Origin: Porphyra umbilicalis
Lineage: Eukaryota > Rhodophyta > Bangiophyceae > Bangiales > Bangiaceae
Assembly (NCBI GenBank): GCA_002049455.2
Contig: KV918865.1
Location: 162,804-226,803 of the forward strand
Length of the DNA stretch: 64,000 nt
Reading direction: 5' to 3'
Part shown: piece after piece, positions 11,560-21,384 of the stretch
How positions within the stretch are numbered: the stretch's first letter is position 1
Layout of the letters: every line of letters starts with the position of its first letter
Program-made: the position numbers and the translations under genes
Notes under the pieces: model-generated
Told to the model about the DNA's origin: nothing
Databases searched by the model: none
What the model saw: the letters and a program-made list of their open reading frames with translations, nothing else

Positions 11560-11607
11560 CATTGAGTGGAGCGCAGGTCATCTGGTGGTGCAATAAATCT
11601 TTGACTG

Positions 11608-13433
11608 TCTTGCAGCCAAGCCATGTACACTTCCATGTACACTGCACCACTTGACAGCTCTTTCACACCAGTGTCCAAAAAAGTGCTTTCTCTTGGTCAG
11701 AACTGCCAATCCCGCAGAACGGTCTACCAGAGCAATGCAGAAATTGTCACAGAGATACTCGGTTTACTCGACAGAACAAGGTGATATGGGTGAGCGTACA
11801 AAGCAGTCTCGAGAACGAGCCCCAAACACGCGAGTGCAAACGACACACGACACACGCAAGCAGAATACACGCCGCACACGACCGCAATATGCACGCCATA
11901 CTGGCTGGACCCATGCTCGGCACGGTCGACTGCACATCTCAACAACCGTGACTTGAGAAGTGCACACAAACCTTTCTCCATCGTCCAGCCACCGCCGCAA
12001 AAGTCGCTGTTCATCGAACTCATCCTTTGCCTGCCAACAGGTTGGACCCTGAGTTGTTTGCACCTACCATTGCACAAACACAGACACAAGTGAAAACCAA
12101 TCGCAGCACATGCACATGAGTGCGTCACGGACGGCCAGAAGCACCTGACAAGAAAAGTGTGCAAAGAAACGTACGTGCTGGTCAGTCGCTACGGACCGAG
12201 GATTCAAACCGGGTCGGACCTGTTGATGACAGCTGTCACATGCTGGCTCACGACTGATGCTCTCTGGCAGTAAATTCGTCGCAAAGGGCAAAGCAGCGCA
12301 TATGAAGCAATGCGCCACACTCTGCCGCAAACCCAAACAGGCGCACCCACAAGCCTCGACTGGCCACCCACCGACCAGCAGAGCAGCCGAGACGAGACGT
12401 ACAGGAACTGTGGATGGACGCTGGGAGAGAACCTGTGACGATGGGAGAGAAGCATTGGACAGAGACATGCAGAGAGGAGCAACAGAAGGAAGGTGGTGTG
12501 CCGACAGGATGCCGTCGAAAACTGCATGCCACTGACGATGGCAAAAAAACAGACAGGGTTGGTTCAGTGGTGCTGCACAGCTGAGAAGTAGATGCTGTTT
12601 CGTCAACGGTGGCGCCGCACAGCACCGCGCCCCGTGCCGTTGCCACCCCAAAAAGGCATACCCACGACGCTCTACTTCCCGCCCATCGACGAACAACGCA
12701 GACCCGACTGCAACGTACAAGCAAAGCATGAATGCTGGAAGGCTGAACCTGTTGTGTTGGGACAATCGACAACGTTGGATGTAGACAGGCAGGAACGAGA
12801 GTGGAAACAAAATGTTGGAAAGGGCGCCGGTGACAGACATAAGCGCATGGCGCTGGCGACGATGCAGCCACGAGAGATGTTTGCATCAGGTGGTGTTCGA
12901 CGCAGGCACAGAAAAAAGAAAAGATGGAAAGAGAAGGGAACGGGCCGACACCCAGGGCCGGTGGGGAGTCGTGCACACGATGTTGCGTGCGTTGTCTGGC
13001 GGCGGAAAACTCACTGCTGCAAACCGTCGGGCAAACAGTCGGATGAGGTTTCGCGGTGCACTTGATCGAATCCGGCCGGACGGGACGAGGACGACGCGCG
13101 ATCGGGGAGGTGTGGGGGATGGCGGAGGACGCAGCTCGTGGGGGGGGGGGGGGAGGGCGGATCCGACAGTCTGCCCCGAACGGTTTGGGTGCGAGCTTCT
13201 GTCGGCATCATTGTATTTAGCTCATATTTGTTGTGGGGTTTTTTCTTGCTCGGAAACAGGATGTCGTCCGAATATGTGAAAAACTACTTCGCAGCTGTTA
13301 GACATGATGGCCTGGGTAGGGTGCTACCTTTGTGGCTTACCCCAGGCGTTCTGCGGGGCCGCGCTGTACCCCCACGCACGCACAGCCATGTAGGAAAAGG
13401 TGGGCCACAAGCGTCCGCGCCGCGACCAGAAGA
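11608..13433. other. Gene-free stretch with a diverged tandem repeat of about 310 bp
   Basis: No convincing coding frame. Two successive blocks (about 12260-12570 and 12570-12900) give similar but diverged translations on the minus strand in more than one frame, which points to an old DNA duplication rather than a gene. A run of 12 G lies at 13141-13152. Confidence 0.35.
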
Positions 13434-14538
13434 TTCCAGGCACGTGCGTGCAATGCCCTGGCCTTCAAGGCTAGGGTAGCTCAGAACGCCCGGGGCGTCG
13501 TTAAGGGCGTCGTTAAGGGCGTCACCAGGGCGTCATTTGGGCGTCGTGCGCCCCTAACGCCTCAACTCAAAAGGGCGTCAACAAGGCGTCACGAAGAGGA
13601 AGTTTTCAGGGGGGTCCACATGATTCAGCAAATGGTGGCTGTGCACCTTGGTTGGGGACAGGCACCCAGTCTGGACACAAAAATGATATATGAGAGCACG
13701 ATATGGGTGCTACCTGAACGATATTGCGAATATTGAGGGTGCTACTTGGGGCGTCGTGAGGGCGTTTTGGCTGCCTAATGGGGCGTCAGTAAGGCGTATT
13801 ATCCGTCGCGCGCCCCTGACGCCCCCGAAATAGGGCTGTCGTGTGCAACCCTATTCAGGGCGGTGGCGCACTCGGCGACGCATCGTCACCGGGCACGCCG
13901 GCCGGCTCCAAAGCCGCGAGCGCGCACGGGGCCACGTACAGCCACGTTGCCGTGGCGGGGGGAACGTGGGGCGGGGAAAGGGGTGCCGCCGCCGCCACCG
14001 CAGCGGCGGCGGCTCGCCGGCGTCGCGTGACGCCCACGGGAGGGGCCGTCCCTCCGCCGCGCAGCGCACCTGCGCAGGGCGGGCGGGGTGGCCGGCACGG
14101 CGCACGGACGGGCGGGTGGGACAGACCGCCGCGCGACGAGGCGCCTCTAACCGCGCCGCTAGATGGCGTCAGAAACCGCCGACGAGCCGCCGCAACAGAA
14201 GCCGGCGCGCAGGCACGATCACCCGCGGGTCATCGCGGGCGCGTCGAACCCCGGAAGTCGCTGCGCGCGGTCGCCGCGCGCAACTCGGGGCGGTGGGGGG
14301 GGGCAGGGGGGCAGGCGCCGTCCGGGCCCTGTGACCCTTGTGGCAGGGCAGTCCTTCGCAGCCACGTAACTCTATTTGCTTTTAGCGTCATCGCGACCCT
14401 TCCAACGCTGACGCGCCCTCAGATCCCTGAGGACACGAATGCAGACTGCCACCTCTGAAACGGAGAGCAAGTCCCTTGATCTAAGTATATGTGTGCATCA
14501 CTACACTTTGAGAGCACCCTGTCCTAAAGGCCAGGGAA
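13434..14538 (+). mobile_element. Family 1 dispersed repeat, copy 2, interrupted by a hAT element
   Basis: The copy begins TTCCAGGCACGTGCGTGCAA at 13434 and ends AAGGCCAGGGAA at 14538. It is split at 13472-13853 by a 382-bp hAT element; without that insert it is about 715 bp, like the other copies. The interior is GC-rich and shows no conserved frame. Confidence 0.75.
13472..13853. mobile_element. 382-bp non-autonomous hAT element, GGGCGTC word
   Basis: The ends are TAGGGTAGCTCAGAACGCCC on the left and ACACGACAGCCC-type sequence running out to GCAACCCTA on the right (TAGGGTTGCACACG reversed). The flanks are TTCAAGGC (13464-13471) and TTCAGGGC (13854-13861), an 8-bp duplication with one mismatch. 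Other family 1 copies show the empty site TTCAGGGC, so insertion here is directly supported. GGGCGTC or GACGCCC is repeated about a dozen times in the first and last 120 bp. It has no coding capacity and so must depend on a transposase encoded elsewhere. Confidence 0.85.
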
Positions 14539-15310
14539 ATAACTTCTTTTCTGCTCCGGCCTATGGCACTTCTTCCAAAAATGACCTCACCTCTGTGCAG
14601 GTGGACAAATGTTTGAAAACGTTTTGTAAGGCAGGGAGGGGCCAATAGGAGGCGGAGGTTCTGTGCCCCGATAGAAAATTCGAGCCCCAGCGACCTTGTG
14701 CGCGATTGACTCATACTGCCCGCAGCCATGCACGGAAGCGCCTCCTCTTCCACAGGTCCGCAATCTATGGCAGGACGCCGCGTTGGAGGCCAGTGGCAGG
14801 AGATCGTGTCCGATGTGTGTCGTCGTCGTCGCTGCAGTCCCGCTGGACCGTGGCCCCCGCGCCGCTCTCGCGCTCCCCTCCTCCCCCTCCCGCCGTGCCG
14901 CCCGGCAGGCTTCCGTTGTGGCGTGTCTTTCTGCTCAAGGTGGCCGGCGCTCGTGGCTGTCCAGTCGCTCCACGACGCGCGGCGAGTGCGTCAAGCCACG
15001 CTGTTCCAATAGAGGGCTTCCTTTCCCCCCGGCCGTGGCGCGACGACTCCCTCTGCTGTTCCATCGGCTTTGCGCCTGTGGCGGCGCTCCGCCGACAGCG
15101 GCGGGTGGCCGTGGTCGTACTCCTCCACCACCAGCGGCGGTCTGAGGCTGTGGCCGTACCGGTCGGCATTCGACTCTGACCGGCGGTGGCGGGCGACTGC
15201 GGTCGCGCTCCCCCACCGGCGCCCGTGAGCGGTTGTGCCTGTAATGGCTGGCTGGCGTCGCATGTTCTAGGACGGGACGACGGAGTTTTCTGTTGCTCCT
15301 TGCTCCTGTC
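14539..15310. other. Spacer without a supported gene
   Basis: Long overlapping frames occur on both strands, but none has a recognisable domain. The segment ends at the ATG of the next plus-strand frame and may include its promoter. Confidence 0.4.
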
Positions 15311-17305
15311 ATGGTTTGCCTGTTGTGTGGCTTTGACCTCGGGAAAGACGCTGACGGCAACAACATCAAGGGCAACCACTCGCAGCGCACGTGCACAATG
15401 CGCTCCATGCCGTGCATGTACCGGCTTTTGCCGACTAGCAAGTTCTTCAAACCGGGGGGCACCGTGTCGTACCTGGACAAGGGTTGCGTACACGAGCTGA
15501 AGTGTCCCAGGTGCCGAGCTGTTGGACATCTGCGGCACACGCTGCGCATTACTGACGAGCTGTACGCCCGGAACAACGCAGGAGACCCCATCCGCGTCAA
15601 GGAGGCGGGTTTCGTGGAGCGCGCGTCGGACTACATGTATAAGAAGCTGGATGACCCCCACGCTGCAGAGCTCAAGGCTGACGTCGTTGGCAAGGCCTAT
15701 CGGCACCACGCGGTGAAGAACCGGCTGGCCGGCACCGCGGCCGCCCTTGCCGGAAATCTCTACTAGTCCGGGCTATACGTGTCGTCATCTGCTACAGCCA
15801 ACCTCATGGAGGCGAGCGGCACGGCTGCTGCGTCATTGGCACCTGCCAACCGCGGCCAATTCGACCGGGCGTCGACGGCGTTGCAGAACCGCTCGAACAC
15901 TGCGGTCAAAGCGTCGCTGCTCGCTGCAGGTGGAGCTGTTGGGCGTGGCGCTGACGCCGCCGGCCGGGCTCTGGCGGCGGCCGCCGCCGGTAGCGCTGCG
16001 GCTGGTGGAGCTGTAGGTGTAGATCGTGCGGACGGCGCCGCAGCCACAGCCGCTATGGGTGGTATGCCGCCCTCCTCGCTGGTTTCTGGTGGAACCATTC
16101 GGCGTGGCACAGCCCCACCTGCTGGTCGGGCAGTTCGTCGTCATCGGGGCGGGCGCGGTGGCTCGAGCTCAACGGACGGGGCAGCGCATGTGCTCGGGGC
16201 GACCGCAGCTGCCGCTGCCGCGGGTGCCGCTTCAGCCGCTTCAGCTGTCGCCGCCGCCATTGCTGGTGTCGCTGGAGCTGCCCCCTCCGCCGTTGGTGGG
16301 GGCTCATCACCCGGCGCCACTGGTTGTGGTGGTACCGACGCGCGTGGGCTCTGCCGAGGCGGCGGCCGCGGTGGCCGGGGATCCGCGCGTGGTACAGCTA
16401 CAGCCGGGTCGTCCTCCTCTCATGGTGGCGGCTCCGCAGGTGGAGAACACGTCTTCCCGTCTGTGGTGGACCTCATGCGACAACAGCAGACGCGGAGTGC
16501 AGCTGAAGCGGACTGGTACGCGCAGTCTCTCATGGAGATGACTACTTCCGGTTCGGGGTCGACGCGTTGGACGGGCAGCCTGGGTCGTGGCGGTGGAGCA
16601 GGCGCAGCGGCGGCCGGCGGAGTACCAGGAACGGCATCTGCGCCTGCGAAGCATGTCATGTGGCCTCCCGGGCGTCGGGATCAGTTCTTGGCTCACCATG
16701 TGTTTGAGAGCGCGTACGTCAGCCAGCTCTCGGCGCGGGAGCTCTCCCTATTTGCCCTGGAGCAGGGTGTTGGTAGCGGTCCGCAAGCGCTCTACCCGGA
16801 GCTGGAGTCGCGGTTGATTTCCGTGGCAGAGAGGAACTTCCTCTTTGGCGCGTCGATAACATGCGGTGCAGTGTCGGCGGCAGAGTTTGCCGAGCGCCTG
16901 TGCTCCACACGCGTCAATGTTGACAACTCGATTCTCCTGGTGATGCTGGCCCAGTGGATGGAGACATTTGTATGGGACCAGCGCCGCATCTCTGCCGCCG
17001 CTGCTGCTGGTTCAGCAGCTGTAGAGGGCACCGGTCTGTGGGAGTAGGACGTCGACGATGAGCAGTCGAACATAGCGCAGCTGGAGCGCTCAGGCGGCTG
17101 CGGCACGGATCGTGGTACAGGTCGTGGGTCGGGAGGTAATTCAAGGCGGGGGGTGGGGCGTGGTGCGGGGGGCGGCGCTGTCGCGGGGCGTCACTCTATG
17201 GGCAGAGGTGCGGGTCATGCGGTGGCGCGGAGGGTGGTCGTGAGCGACAGCGACGGAGAGGATGACGACGGTGAAAAATATGATGGGGAGGGGGACGACT
17301 TTTAG
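15311..17305 (+). pseudogene. Unidentified protein frame with two in-frame TAG codons
   Basis: One plus-strand frame from ATG 15311 to TAG 17303-17305 (664 codons) is broken only by TAG at 15764-15766 and TAG at 17045-17047. Coding character continues across both stops. The N-terminal 150 residues hold possible zinc ligands (CLLCGFDLGKD, a later HSQRTC, then CPRCRAVGHLRH). The middle is Ala/Gly-rich. Residues around 450-560 form a charged region with LSARELSLFALEQGVGSGPQ. The end is a Gly/Arg-rich stretch followed by an acidic tail (VSDSDGEDDDGEKYDGEGDD). The stops may be mutations in a decaying gene, readthrough sites, or parts of unrecognised introns. TAG ends mL43, Pob3 and the GST in this window, so reassignment is unlikely. 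I do not recognise the family; a nuclear role would suit the RG-rich and acidic tail but is a guess. Confidence 0.45.
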
Positions 17306-17440
17306 CAGCAGTGCACCCCGCGATACCATGAGCTGTTTCATACACATCATGCGACTTGGTGCCTCCCCTCTTTCTGTCCCTCGAGCGCATGAAAATAGAC
17401 CGCGGCGGTGACCTGGTTGTGCGGAAACAGTTGCAGCTGC

Positions 17441-17468
17441 AAAAATCGGGAATGCGTTCCCGATTTTT
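17441..17468. other. Perfect 12-bp-stem hairpin
   Basis: AAAAATCGGGAA, the loop TGCG, then TTCCCGATTTTT. It lies about 135 bp after the end of the frame 15311-17305 and about 265 bp before the next gene. It looks like a hairpin terminator, but polymerase II genes do not use such signals. An RNA stem in a 3' untranslated region or an element end is possible. Confidence 0.7.
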
Positions 17469-17732
17469 CATTTTATTTTTTTCTCAGTGGGTCCGATCAG
17501 GATGTGATCTTGGCCGTGCAAGAACCGGCTTTTCCGAGGATCACGCAGATTCTTGGCAGTGCTTCCGCTCCGTCAGCCGTCGCTGTGGTTGAGTGTGTTT
17601 CCGTCGCGGCTGTAACGTCGCAGGTGTGGCTGTGGCGCGGCAGGGGCTGGCAGGTGGGTGGGACGATGTGCGGCCGCCGTTACCTTCGCGTCCTCGCGAG
17701 CTTGTGATGCTATTTCTGTGGTTCTGCCGGTC

Positions 17733-18374
17733 ATGACGCCCCCGAGGCGGGCGCGGGGGATGGTGGGGCTTGAAGATGACTCTGTCCGGGAGTTGTTCGC
17801 GGCGGCCAGCTCCTTGGGGGACTCGGGGGACGACGCTGGCGACGACGCTGGCGAGTGTATGGGGGAGGGCTCGCAGCTGCTACCCACATTCACTCGTGTA
17901 TTCCACAGAGCGATGGAAGATGCGAAACAGCGGCGGAGTGCTGCTGTGCATGTTGCAGTGGTGGGAAACCGAGCCGCTGTGAACCAGCAACGGCATGTGG
18001 CCGCGACCTTAATTGGAACCTGTGGCGTCGAACTGCCACCTGTGGAAGTGCTTGGTGCTGTCATCCGTCTCGGAGTGAGCGGGGACATCGGTGGCGGCTG
18101 GGGACGTGGAGCCGGTGGAGTTGGTTTGCGAGAAGGTGCCAGTAGCAGCGGTTGTGGAGGCCGCAGCGCCGGGAATGGTGTTGGCGTTGGCGTTTTGCAC
18201 GCTGGCTCCACTGGAGGGGCAGGTGGCAGGACGCCCGGCAGGAGCGACGAGGACGGTGGCTGCGACGACAGGAGCAGCGAAGACAGCTGGTGCAGCGACA
18301 ACGGCGGGATTGACAACGGGGGAGGTAACGGCAGGAGGGGCAGCAGCAGCAGCGAAGTAGACGATTACGTCTGA
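17733..18374 (+). CDS. Hypothetical protein, Gly/Ser-rich with acidic C-terminus
   Basis: A 213-residue frame starts at the ATG 17733 (MTPPRRARGMVGLEDDSVRE) and ends TGA. The first 130 residues have a normal composition, with possible helices (LLPTFTRVFHRAMEDAKQ). The rest is Gly/Ser/Asp-rich low complexity, ending SSSSEVDDYV. No known domain is recognised. It follows the broken frame 15311-17305 on the same strand and has a similar Gly-rich, acidic style, so the two may belong to one locus or one element. The frame is long for chance but lies in GC-rich DNA, so the call is moderate. Confidence 0.35.
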   Translation: MTPPRRARGMVGLEDDSVRELFAAASSLGDSGDDAGDDAGECMGEGSQLLPTFTRVFHRAMEDAKQRRSAAVHVAVVGNRAAVNQQRHVAATLIGTCGVELPPVEVLGAVIRLGVSGDIGGGWGRGAGGVGLREGASSSGCGGRSAGNGVGVGVLHAGSTGGAGGRTPGRSDEDGGCDDRSSEDSWCSDNGGIDNGGGNGRRGSSSSEVDDYV

Positions 18375-18774
18375 ACCATAAGCGGGAGCGACTCCAGTTG
18401 GCGTCTAGACCACGGTCGGAAAGGCGGCGGCAGTAGTAGCAGCGGGAGTGGGAGAATCTGTCGTGCCCATGGCAGCCGCCGCAGCTGTCGGCGCATCAGC
18501 ACTGTGCGAGGCCGCAGCACGGCGGTGCAGCGAACCTCCACCGGCCAGAAGGACGCGTCAGGTGCGGCTTCTGCCGGTCACGGCAGTGTGCTTCGCGGGT
18601 GGCGTTTGGACCTTGGCCCACCGCGCAAGGTGCTTCGTGCGGGTAATGCTGCTTATGGGACTGGATCTCTCCCGGCTACTGCGGCGAGAGGGCGGGTTCG
18701 GGCTGGCGATCATAAGGCAGCTCCTCCCCTTGTCCCTCTACGCGCGTGCACGCCACCTCCGACAACGATGGTTA

Positions 18775-19012
18775 GCGAAACATATATCAATACATCCTGT
18801 GATTTAATACCAGCCTGCAGGCACGGAAATTCCGATTCTCATTTGTGGAACTATCCTACCGGGCTGCCAGAAAAACCCCGAAGATAATCCCATAACCATC
18901 GTCGACCTTATCTCCAGGATCATCCATCGAATAGTCCGGCGGCGAATCCCAATCCAACCTCCTTATTTATATTGGCGAAACATATCTCAATACATCCTGT
19001 GAATTTAATACC
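18775..19012. repeat. Pair of ~38-bp direct repeats 200 bp apart
   Basis: GCGAAACATATATCAATACA and following bases at 18775-18811 recur at 18975-19012 with one substitution and one inserted A. The AT-rich repeats stand out from the GC-rich surroundings. They could be remnants of element ends or a local duplication. Confidence 0.65.
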
Positions 19013-19425
19013 TGCACGCAGTGACCTCAGTCGTAGAGCCTTCAGCAACACGGAGAAACGGGTGCTCTTCATACACAGAGCAGCGTTTATGCGATGTTCT
19101 GTATGACAGGAGTGCCCGTCGGCCGACTGGCGCCTGGAGGGTTCTCAAGGAAGTGACGGGGCCGTTTCCAGAGCCCGTGACGGCACGATGAGTACATCTC
19201 GTATGACATCAAAGGCAACAGCGGGCAAGCGACCAAGGTTGCAACAGGGTGTCTAACCCGGCAGGGCTCAAAGCGCGCTCTAGTGCTAACACGGCACAAA
19301 GATACAACAAAAAAAAGCAAGCAACAGCCGAGGGAACAAAGGCGAGCAGCATCCGACAGTCAATGCCGGGGCCCTACTGGCAGGCCGACCCGTTCGCGTC
19401 CCCGACCCCCTTCTCGTTCGCTGCG

Positions 19426-20051
19426 TCATCCGGCCCGCCCAGCCCCACCGTCGCCAACACCACCATCGGCACCGGCACCACCGGCACCACCCCCACCGCC
19501 ATTCCCACCATCACCTCGGGCCCAAGCAGCCTCCCTTCCACCCGCATTCCCCCCATCCTCCCCCATATACTCTCTGCCCATCTCCCCATAGCCGCCATAC
19601 ATCCCTTCGGGGGGCATTCCCGGGTCTTCGCCAAGCATCCCCGCCTCGTCATCTGACGTCATGTCGTCCTCGCTGTCCTCCAGCGGCTCGACCAGGCAAG
19701 CTTCCAGCGACGCAACGAGCGCGTTCCGATCCAGGTTCCGCCCAATAACGACCAGCTGGATGTTGGGGGCGGTTCCCTTGGGCCATACGTCCTGGTCCAT
19801 CTGGAAACGCTTGCCCGACACTTGCAGCAGGAAGCGGCTCGGGTAGTGCCGGAACCAAAGGAGGCCCTTAGCGCGGAAGACGCCCACCGGAAGGGTGTCG
19901 ACAAATTTGTCGCGGAAGGTCGACAGCTTGAACGGCTTGTTGGCGGCGAAGGAGACGGTGGAGAAGCCTTCGCGCTCCAAGTGTGTCGGCGGCGCTGCCG
20001 CCGCCTCGTGCCCGTGTCCGTGAGCGTGCGAGTGGTTGTGGCCGCTGGCGC

Positions 20052-20082
<31 letters not shown>

Positions 20083-21276
20083 TTTGCACGCTTCGCCCGG
20101 CGCGTGCGAGTGCGGTGCACCGCCCTTGGCGGCCCCATTGGCACCAGCCGCCCCTGCCACCGTCGCCGAGTCGGGTCCGGGCGCCGCCCCCTGCTTGACC
20201 GTCTTCTGCTTTGGCTCCCGGCGAAGGCTCATCCCAAGGTCAAACAGCGCAGCCACTGGCACTTGTCCCCGCTGGGAACGCAGGATGCGGGCGTTTGGCT
20301 TCATCTGGATGACCCGCTGCACAGCCGCGTCGACCGCCTCGGGCGTCATCAAGTCCGTCTTTGACAGGAGCACCGTGTCGGCCGAGTGAACTTGCTTTCG
20401 TGCGGTCTCGGACCCATAATGGTCGTCCCCGAACTGCGACGCATCCACAACCGTCAGCACCTGGTCCCAGTAGAGCTCCTCCGCCAACTCGGTCGCCTGT
20501 ACCGCGTTCATGATCGGCTCCGGGTCGGCTACGCCCGTCGTCTCGACAATGAGGTAGTCCGGGGGGGTGTCCTTAAAGCGTTCTAGGATGCGCTGCACCG
20601 CGTCGATGAACGAGTTGCTGATCGTGCAGCAGATACACCCATTGTTGAGCTCCATCACGTCGTCCTCCTCGCCCACATCGGCTGCCGATACAAGCTGGTT
20701 GTCAATATCAATCTCCCCAAGCTCGTTGATTAGCACAGCAATGCGCAGGCCGTGGGGTTGGCGAAGGATGTAGTTGAGGACGGTGCTCTTGCCGGCGCCG
20801 AGGAAGCCGGTCAGCAGCGTGAACGGCACCGCGTGGCGGGGAAATGCGCGGGTGATGGCCTCCGCAGCCTCCCATGAGCCAGACGTGTAGACGACGCGGT
20901 CAGTGACCGCCGGCGGGGGGGCCGCGGGCGGAGCCCCGCTCATGGAGGGGGCGGTCATGTCGAGCTCCAACCGCCCTCCGCCGCTACCTAAGTAGGAAAC
21001 CACGTCGCGGGGGCCACTAATGGGTGTCTCGGCGTCTGGCTTGGCGTCTTGATTGGCCGCGACCGGGATGTCCTTGGTGACCGCCTCGACGGCTGCCGCA
21101 GCGTCTCCATTAGTGGCTCCATTCGTGGCAGACGGCGCCGACGACGGGGCCGGCGGCGCAGAACCGACATTCACCATCGTCGCCGAAGGGGGAGCAGCAG
21201 CGGCAGTTCCACCGGTTGGCAACCCGACACCGCCACCGCCCTCGACTCGTTGCCGTTTCTCCGGCGGCCCGTCCAT
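19426..21276 (-). CDS. CobW/COG0523 G3E-family GTPase (ZNG1/CBWD-type metallochaperone)
   Basis: A protein of 616 residues from the ATG at 21276; the frame opens just 3' of a TAA near 21400 and the only earlier start is a GTG. After a long low-complexity N-terminus comes the GTPase core: P-loop GFLGAGKST near residue 160, the metal-binding GCICC near 215, the switch region with DYLIVETTGVADP, and SKTD in place of NKxD. A His-rich loop (repeated DHDHDH and HSHAHGHGH) separates the GTPase from the C-terminal CobW_C domain (FSTVSFAANKPFKL to ASLEACL). An acidic, Gly-rich tail follows. Eukaryotic relatives hand zinc to methionine aminopeptidase, so a cytosolic zinc-transfer role is likely. It is longer than usual for the family (around 400) owing to the two disordered ends. 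No intron is evident. Confidence 0.9.
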
Positions 21277-21384
21277 GGTGTCGCCGGTGCACTGACTGCT
21301 GTTGCTGCAGCCGCTTCTGCCGTCGCCGCCGCCTGCTCCGTCTTTAGCGTCAGCGACTGAGCTGCCCAGGGAGATACTGGACAC

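Larger units (their letters stand above)
9403..11607 (+). mobile_element. pogo/Tigger-type DNA transposon
   Basis: The element starts CAGTCAATATCCGC after a TA (9401-9402) and ends TTTGACTG at 11607, so short CAGTCAA termini frame an uninterrupted pogo-type transposase. The right flank is TC where TA would be expected, so the right boundary has decayed or is slightly misplaced. The left TA is shared with the MITE 8243-9400. The first 13 bp are also the ends of the MITE 49874-50107. AATAAA at 11592-11597 could serve as the poly(A) signal. Confidence 0.65.

Noticed and set aside
12064-12976. Minus-strand frames of about 250 residues
   Set aside because: Similar repeated translations appear in two different frames, which points to a DNA repeat, not a protein.
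14765-15709. Minus-strand frame of 314 codons
   Set aside because: It overlaps the plus-strand frame from 15311, which has zinc-ligand motifs; the minus frame has none.
15764-17047. Reassigned TAG codon
   Set aside because: TAG is the natural stop of mL43, Pob3 and the GST in the same window.
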